From: Branchiostoma lanceolatum
Lineage: Eukaryota > Chordata > Leptocardii > Amphioxiformes > Branchiostomatidae
NCBI RefSeq assembly: GCF_035083965.1
Contig: NC_089724.1
Span: 23,216,474 to 23,280,473 of the forward strand
DNA length: 64,000 nucleotides
Direction: 5' to 3'
A model generated the notes under the pieces. That model was given only the letters and a program-made list of their open reading frames with translations. It was not told the DNA's origin and did not search any database. Of this stretch, positions 56,475 to 64,000 are shown piece after piece. Positions within the stretch are counted from its first letter, which is position 1; each line of letters opens with the position of its first letter. The position numbers and the translations under genes are program-made.

Positions 56475-56985
56475 GATGAATTGCAAATTATGCAAATTGG
56501 GACTGAATTTGCATAAGTAATGAGGAAAACCTATAGTTCCATTTTAGGCATGTTGTGGTAGCTCACACCTGTTAGTTTCAAATCTGGGACAAGAATTCCC
56601 AAGGTCCCAACAGCTGGTGGTCAAACCACAAAGGGGTACACTACCAAACCTTTATACTTGTTTCTATTATGTGGATAGCTTAAGTGTTACTTGAAATGGT
56701 GATAATACAAATCAGAATCTAATTTGCATAATTAAAGGGGCATTTTATAAACCCACCCCCTTCAATGATACGACAGTTAGAAATGCAACATATTTTGTAA
56801 CTGAGAAATAAAAGATAAAAGATATGCAAATGACGACCTAATTTGCATAATTAATTAGAAATATTGTATTTTCATATTGGTAGATAACTGGAAAGTCATA
56901 CTTGTGACATTTGGAAGTCATGTGACAGTGAACATAGTTAAATATAAATTGTGCAAATGTAGGCCTAATTTGCATAATACATATT
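56475..56985. repeat. Degenerate array with paired inverted octamers
   Basis: The block CTAATTTGCATAAT(TAA) recurs near 56,510, 56,718, 56,841 and 56,967; three of the four have ATGCAAAT or GCAAAT in the opposite orientation 8-15 bases before it. The surrounding sequence is only loosely similar. It lies upstream of SH3BP2. Confidence 0.6.
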
Positions 56986-57609
56986 TCATGGAGATTTGAG
57001 GTCTCTGAACTCTTGTTTATTCAAGTCTTGGCACTGCATGTTGGGTTCATCATGTATGCCAATATATCGTAGGAGTCAACTTGTGATCTAGAAGTAGGAT
57101 CCTGACCACTAGACCATAGTGCGACTTGTCTCCAGACCACAGCTAATTGTATATCTAATCCTGAATGTGTAATGTATAGCAGAAAGATAACCTTGTTTAA
57201 CAAACAAGTATCTAGGTTACTAGGTATGTGTTTGTTCCACTTTTGGCCCCAGGCACTTGAACTGACAATGCCGTATTGACCTCAGACATTGGTTGTCACA
57301 AATGCATTGTCATTTTAGAACTTTTTACATGTAACTGCTGTGTTAGTATGTGTTTGTTGAAGCATCATGCATCGTTGACAATTAATTGAATGGAATTATA
57401 GGGATTAGTCAATTATTCAAGCAATGTTGACATAATTGTCATATGGCATAGCAATGTTACTTTCTCTTGTATCTGAATATGTCAGATATTTTCAGTGAGA
57501 AACCTGTACGTGCAAGAGATTTTTAGCCAGAAATGAATGTTACATGTACATGTACACCTTATGCTGTAAGACTTAGTTTAGTTCAGCATATGGCTTAACA
57601 TTATCACTC

Positions 57610-57780
57610 AGGGCTTCATTGGGTTTGTGCCCAAGTCTGGACACAATTGGAAAAGAGTTCCTTTTGGTTGGGGACGTAAAGCTGGCGGCCCTATGTATAA
57701 GGGACCTGTTGGCATCAAACCTCTGCACATGAAAGAACCCAGCACACCTATCAAGAAGAGTAGGGGTGACTGCAGTCGGC
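57610..57780 (+). repeat. Degenerate copy of the dispersed GC-rich repeat
   Basis: CTGCACATGAAAGAACCCAG then cacac and AAGAAGAGTAGGGGTGA at 57724-57768 parallel the reverse complement of 8229-8280 in copy 1 (cgcgcacgttaaagaaccca, aagagtaggggcatg). It is decayed. Confidence 0.5.
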
Positions 57781-58884
57781 TGAATCGTAGCAAAACCACA
57801 TTGGACTACTAGCTAACAAAGAAGCTTCATGCTTCGTCCTGACAGTCTGAGGTCGCCTGCTTAAGTCTATGGCATTGTGACTTTGCATCTTTTTCATATC
57901 AGAAGGATTATTGATTAAATCATTCTTTACTAGACGTTACTTTCATAAATGTTCATGTGCACGTTTGAAATTTCTGCAGTGTTTTCCTCTATTGTGTTGT
58001 TGGCATGCATGAATGCCTTAAGGTAACACCAATGATTACAAAGGTCTAATAGGTTGGAATTTGAACTTTACGACAAGTAAATCAGTCTATTTTTCAAGCC
58101 ACACCCTGACTGACAATCTAACAAAAACATGGCAGTTGGCTTATTCATTAGAGAAACTAAGGCTGGTTGCTTTGTTGTTTATCTGTATTCTACTCACCTA
58201 AAGATGTCACTTTATCCAGTTACACTTTACAGTGACCTTAGGGATTGTTTACTGTAGGTATAGACCATGTCAATTTGACTGGCTGCTCCTCTACTAGTAA
58301 TTGAAAAAAAGTACTGGACTGGAACCCTTTTCTTAATACGAAAATGTAATATGACCTGTCGGTCAATATTGACCATGGTAAAAACCTTTTTGTTAATGAA
58401 CTGGAATAGTAACACGGAAAGTGAGGTGGGGAGTAAGGCTTAATCTTTGTACACACACTGACACAGTTTCAGCGAGTAAATATAGTCAAGTTCAAGTTTT
58501 CTTGCCCTGACTGTTTTCATCTTTATCTCAACCCTCAATCTTGCATGTAAGTGTCCGAGAATCAAAGAAATGAATAAGTCTGACTTTAGATAAGATGAAA
58601 TGAAATATGATTGTATATATGTATTAGTTTCATTACATTACAGTAAACCAATTTCACAATACGGAAGGGGGTAAAAGTTTTCACTTTGGAGCTTAGGTAT
58701 ATTGTAGAACATTCTTCTAGAAATTTAGATGTACTGCACATGTACTGACCAAAAGTACTGCGCGCTGAATGTGTTCCTTACTTGAGCTTACTATAACCAC
58801 TATGCACTAGAACTCATGCCTTAAATGCTACATGGCAGTTTACCAGTTATGTGATCCAGATGCAGATTAAGATTCAAACATCAC

Positions 58885-59225
58885 CATCAATCAATCTTTA
58901 TTGAGAGACCAACCTTGCAGGCATATCTGAGGACACATCTGAATTTCATTAGATTCTTACAATTTCAAAAGTACGTTAAAAAGATTCCAGTGGGTCGGAT
59001 AAAAACAACCTCACAATATTCATACGTATGGATTTATATACATCAGATTTTTTTTTAGACGAACAACGACAGACAAATAAAGCATACATGGGCCTTAAAC
59101 ATGGCTTTGTAAGTCCCTCAGAGCCCTCATGATGAACGAGTCTCTGTGCCTTTTGATCTTATTGTAGGTTATATTGAGTTTTTTGTTCCTCAGATTGTAG
59201 TCAGGCTTCAATGTAAATTGAGAAA
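58885..59225 (-). mobile_element. 3' end of a LINE, 5'-truncated
   Basis: On the minus strand a frame PDYNLRNKKLNITYNKIKRH then RDSFIMRALRDLQSHV and a stop looks like the end of a non-LTR reverse-transcriptase protein. It is followed by a UTR ending CTCAATAAAGATTGATTGATGG, the short-repeat tail common on invertebrate LINEs. It ends just before SH3BP2. Confidence 0.6.
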
Positions 59226-59318
59226 AAACTCAGGTCAACCACTTGCTAACATTCATCACAGCTTCCACAATGTATCAAAGCAATTTTCAAACTAATAATC
59301 GTTTTCCTTTTGTTCCAG

Positions 59319-62300
59319 ATGATACGCGTAGACCTCAGCTCTGCCGCACCCATTCAGGATGGCTGGAGCAAAAGACTCCAGGAACAGACTATCAGGCCTT
59401 ACAGCTGGGCTTGGGGAAGTTAGAAAATCCATCCTAGACAAAATTTCCACTCTTCAAGGCCAACAATTGCAAGATAAACATGTACCGGTGAGTAAAAATC
59501 TTTGTATCTTTATCCTTATAAAAACCTGTAAACAAATTTGCCACGACAGTAGCAAAATTATGTTTAAGATTTTACGTTTACGTATCTGCTCAGTAAATTA
59601 TTAAATTTGTCTGACAAGTAAGTAATTCTGTTAAGTGGCCTCCGGCTTGTTCCATAGTTACATCACACTGTTGATAAAGATTCCAAATGTTATCCTTCAG
59701 CCTGGTGTCACAGAACCCCACATCACCATTAGTGCTCAGGAACTTCTGTCTGACGGGAAGGAAACGTTTTATGGGTGGTTACGGAAGAAAGGCAACGATG
59801 CCATCTCACAAAAGTTTATGAGATGTAAGTTTTTAGATGTTTCTTTTATTTGTAAATATTTCAGTATAGAAATTAAGTCTTACATGTTAAGTTTTCAGTA
59901 CTTGACATTTGCTTTTTGTGATGTTGTTACCTACTTGGTGAGAAGAGAGTATGGGAGCCATGGAGCTAACTAGGATAACACTGACGCTAGGTACTTCCTG
60001 AAAGAAACTACAATTTTCTTGTGTTCATTAGGAAAATACATGATAGATGAATAAAATGTATAGCTAGCTGCAAGGGCTTTAAATTCTGTAACGATAAAGT
60101 TTCGGATAAAATTGGATCTGATTGGATCCACTATGCTGAAATGTGTTCAGAACTTAAATCTTAACTGCCATTATTGCTGATCACAATGTTGTTGTTCTGT
60201 TCCCAGGGAAACACAGATATGTCATCCTGAAAGATGGCTGTGTGTACTACTTCAAGAATGAGACATCTGAAAAGCCCTGTGGAGCCTTTTCACTGTCAAG
60301 CTACACCAAGTAAGGATGGAGAAGGGCAGATCACAGGGATGGGTGAAAGGGGAAGTAGAATTTGAGTTGGCTTTGTACCAAAAGTCAAGATGGAGGAAGA
60401 TGGGTTTTAGATGTTTGCACATATTGAATCATCTTCCCCTTCCCATATCCCCCACCCCCCATCCTTCCTAGTCTGTTGCTAAGATAAGCTGTTCCTGTTT
60501 TTAAGTAAAAAAAATTACAAGTAATAAATTCACCCCATTTTATATGAAGTTACATTGCATTCAGTTTTGAGACTATGAAGGCAGAAAAATATTTGTTTTA
60601 TCACCCTGGTTTTTCTTTCAGAAATCACAAAACCTTAATTTTTGTCACAACAAGAACATTATGTGCATCCTTTGAGCAGTATTCTGTCACTTTTTCCCTA
60701 TCAGAATAATGAGGGCAGACGACGTGAAGACAGCAGAGCTGCCATGGCCTTTCAAGCTGATCAGCAAATTTGGCCAGATGAGGACATGGTTCTTCTCTGC
60801 CTCTAGTGAGCAGGACATGCAGGTTTGTTATAAAATAGGAAGGCTACTGGGGAACTTATCTTCAATAGAAAGATAAGTTATTTCGATGAATAACTAAAAA
60901 ATCTAAAACTACCTAATAACTGAAAACAACTGTGAAGCTAAAACAACATTTCATATATCTAATTTCTAAAAGATTTAGATGATGAATACCATGGGTTGAT
61001 AGCAAAAAAAATGTCAAAAGGGTTATTACAAGTGAATTCCCAACTTTCCTATGTTTAAAAGAATCATTTCCTTTCCTTTCAACTAATTAATTATAACTTT
61101 CAGCACTGGATGCTCAACTTGCAGAAGGAAATGGATGCAGTTAACTCATGTACAAGTTCACAAACAGGCCCCAGTGGCCACGGATCAAAGCCAGCTGTGG
61201 TTGATCCTGACCCAGCCTATGATGATGGCTCAGGATTACCCATATACCAGGACACTGATGAGGAGGAACACTTCTATGAAGGTTGGCTGATATCTGTGTT
61301 CACAATATCTGATGCAGAATACTTCTTCATGTTAACTGTTCAAGGGTTTTTCACATGATACAGTTTTATAGCATCAGGTTTTCTAGAACAATTGAACAAG
61401 AGGGAGCACACAGGTGAGGGAGCAATTTCTATGTATTTATCAAAGTATTGATTGCTGAGTGAAGGCTGTATGTGGGGGATTAAGCTAAAATCCGAATTTG
61501 ACAAGGGAGTGCTGGGCTAAAACAAGAGGGCGCAGCGCCCCTCTTTCCCGATTTAGATGAACCCCTGGAGTATTATTTGAGATGCTTGCATTTTGTCCAT
61601 TCTCCCCATGGCGACACCTATCAGCTCCCATTACAGCATGCTCTTGATGTAGTACCGAGTAAGACTCAGTTGATTTTCCACACAGACCCAGATGAGGACC
61701 TGGCAGAAGAAGAGGACTACATCCAGGTCAGGGATGATGACCCCAGATTAGCACCTGTAGGAGCAGAAGCTGCTGAGGACCTCGGTGCCCACTGTGGTGA
61801 AGGAACATTCCGAGGTTAGTTATGCAGGCTGTGATCTGTTGTTGACTTAAGTGCAGACCTTATCACGCTCCATGTGTCATAATTTTGGTATCACATGTCA
61901 GGTGAATTAGCAAGTGTATTGGAAGGCTGATGGGGCTCATGTAATATAACTTTACTATCTAAGACAAGCTCAGAAACGTTCAATTTACTTATGTCATGTC
62001 CTGACGCAATTTCCTTGTACATAGGCCAATACATATCTGCCTGTTTTCTCAAGAGAAATCGATTAATCTCTGACGCAAGCAATTGATGTTTCCCTTGTAT
62101 CATGTAATATACTTCATATATGTATTCTGTATTACTCTTATTGGATACCGTAGTGTGTAGACTTAACTTTTGTAGAATTCATTAGCATTGTTAATAAGCA
62201 AAGACTTATAAGTCCTGATATTTTGTACTACCTACGAACTTGCCATACATTGTACCCGTTACAGTTGTTGTGCAATAAACTTTGATTGATTGATTGTATT

Positions 62301-63729
62301 TCATTTTTGTGGTTGGTTTGCAAGGCTTTGTTTGATTTCATACGGTAGCTAAAAGAGTTGTAAAAATTATCCTCCACCAGATAAGCCATTGCCACCTACC
62401 CCAACCTCCAAGATGGCACCAGCCTCAAAAGGCTGGTATGGACAAGAGGTGACTGCTAGACCACCCCATCCCCTGCCCAAGAACCAGAATTCCTTTCCAT
62501 CCAGGCCCCTACCAGACTCACCTGTGGGGGGCCAAAGGAGCCCCAGAAAAGCACTGGTCCCTCCTCACATGAAAGGTGTTCCCGCCTCGCCTCCATATCA
62601 TGCTGAGTTGAAGAGCAAAGTACCATCTCCTCCTTGGAAAGAACTTAGTGATGTGAAGAAGACAAGTGAACCTATCAGTATCACTAGTCCAGGCAGGCCA
62701 GGTGACAGGATGGTGGGGCAGAGAGGGCCTGGAGTAGGAGGAGTTAGAAATGTTGCAAAGGACAAAAAGAAAGAGAGTTCGCGTATGGTTGGAGCTCTTG
62801 TTGCAGAAATGAACCAAAAATTTGGGGAGAACTGGCAAGCAGCAGGAGGAACAGCTAAACCAAGAACTCCAGATAAGCCTGCTCCTGCAGCAAAACCTGA
62901 TCTGAGGCCAAAGCCGGGACTCACACCTAAACCAGGAACTTCCCCCAAGCCAGGATTGGCACCAAAGCCAGGACATCCTCCTAGGCAAGGCATAAAACCA
63001 CCGGTACCACCACACAAGCCACAGGTGTGTGACTTTGGTAGTATTGTACTCATAGTATTTCATTGGGCTAGGATAGGTTTGTTTCTATTCTCAAGTTTGT
63101 GGTTTCAACACTTCTCTGTGTGTTTTGTATCTCATGCAGACTCCTTTCTCTTGGTTTGGTAAAAACAGAACAAAACGTCTTCAATACATGCTATTCATTA
63201 CATGCAAAATATTGGGCTCAGCTTTAAGTCTAGTGTGATCTTTAATTGATGTTCATTTTGATTGTCTCCCATCTCAGGTTGAAGTTCAGGGGATCATGGA
63301 AGACAGATATGAACATGAAGATGAGGAGGAAGTGCCTGTAGAGGACTCGGGAATCAGGTATTGGTCTCTTACATTGAAAACTGACAGCACAAAAAAACTT
63401 TAAAAACTTGTAAAGACTTGTTTTCATTTCCAAAACATTAAATGCTTCTGAGACAACTTCTTCATATTTTCTTTTGAAGGACTCAGGTAACTCTTGTTTG
63501 CAATGTTGTGCCTGCATGCTCACAAGGACTCTGAAATTCATTTTTACCAACATTATTTTAATTAGCACCTGAGGCACAGTTTATTGCCATAATAGGTCTT
63601 CTCAAAGTGCCTTGATACTTTTATTTTAATACATTAAAGATGAGACAAGTACTTCCTCTCTACAGGAGGACACCCCCTGAGGGAAACAGCTTCTCCAAGA
63701 AGAACTTTAATGAAAATCCTGAAAGTGAG
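59319..63729 (+). CDS. SH3BP2: SH3BP2 adaptor (PH, proline-rich), 3'-partial; coding starts at 59359
   Basis: SH3BP2 links tyrosine kinases, Vav, PLC-gamma and SRC-family SH3 domains in immune and bone cells of mammals (family knowledge). Exons: 59359-59487 (exon starts at 59319 after acceptor tgttccag), 59701-59824, 60207-60309, 60705-60822, 61104-61281, 61686-61814, 62381-63024, 63278-63357, 63666-63729; 523 residues so far. A PH domain spans about residues 64-170: FYGWLRKKG, HRYVILKDGCVYYFK, GAFSLSSYTK, RTWFFSASSEQ and HWMLNLQKEM, against human AGYLHKKG, CVYYFKSSTS, GAFSLSGYNR and RTWFFSASSEEE. A long proline-rich exon has KPG repeats and PPVPPHKP. The last exon has RTPPEG, the likely tankyrase-binding motif. 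The SH2 domain must lie beyond the window. An out-of-frame ATG at 59319 makes a short upstream frame. Confidence 0.93.
61900..62296 (+). mobile_element. 3' end of a LINE in SH3BP2 intron
   Basis: A frame reading TFNLLMSCPDAISLYIGQY then ISACFLKRNRLISD resembles the C-terminus of a non-LTR reverse-transcriptase protein. It is followed by a UTR with GTGCAATAAACTTTGATTGA and a TTGATTG repeat tail (62270-62296). 5'-truncated and inactive. Confidence 0.6.
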
Positions 63730-64000
63730 GTAAGCACAGTCATTATATACATGCATATAAAATCTTACAGACAAGGAACTCACTGTCCCATTACCTGTAT
63801 GAAATTATACCATACAATGGTGATGACTCATACACAGATTTGTATTCAGTATTTTCTGTACTCTCCTGATGAAAGTCACGGTTGATTCTAGAGGGAACAG
63901 TGAACCCAGAAATGTTTTTGTTGATATGTCACATACTCCTGGTTGTGTAGTAAGGCCATGTTGATTTGAATATATGAATGACATCAGTGTACGCATCAAT

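Noticed and set aside
1-64000. CRISPR arrays, operons, ribosome binding sites, bacterial terminators
   Set aside because: The window is spliced animal DNA; none of these is present.

Overview
This is nuclear DNA from an animal. Genes are split into many short exons with GT-AG introns, and all recognisable products are metazoan. I think an invertebrate chordate of the amphioxus type (Branchiostoma) is most likely. The proteins are close to vertebrate orthologues, introns are mostly a few hundred bases, and four of the five genes recognised by orthology (EVC, EVC2, POLN, SH3BP2) lie together on human 4p16. The species is an inference; nothing in the window proves it.

Layout: (1) 183-10883, minus strand: EVC, 22 coding exons, 3' end beyond the left edge. 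(2) 11992-28709, plus strand: EVC2/limbin, 27 coding exons in the main form, head to head with EVC across about 1.1 kb, with two alternative last exons. (3) 30828-33870, minus strand: PRELID1, tail to tail with EVC2. (4) 34173-47776, plus strand: DNA polymerase nu (POLN), 27 coding exons, sharing a roughly 0.3 kb divergent promoter with PRELID1. (5) 49191-50792, minus strand: a single-exon leucine-rich-repeat membrane protein I cannot assign to an orthologue. (6) 50.8-59.3 kb: intergenic, holding nested repeats, tRNA-like sequence and promoter-like motifs but no supportable gene. (7) 59359-63729, plus strand: SH3BP2, running off the right edge before its SH2 domain.

EVC and EVC2 form the membrane-bound complex at the base of the primary cilium that passes the Smoothened signal in Hedgehog signalling, so their divergent pairing suggests co-expression. 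PRELID1 moves phosphatidic acid inside mitochondria, POLN is a family-A repair polymerase, and SH3BP2 is a signalling adaptor; I see no functional link among these three.

The most interesting observations are: a repeated coiled-coil module ending in KLAQRR shared by EVC and EVC2; duplicated alternative last exons of EVC2 at the region that anchors the human complex; a 142-bp tandem array of EVC2 exon fragments, each with a splice acceptor and an in-frame stop; a conserved tankyrase-binding hexapeptide in SH3BP2 at the human cherubism hotspot; and several well-bounded mobile elements, including a hairpin element with a perfect 9-bp target duplication nested in another repeat.
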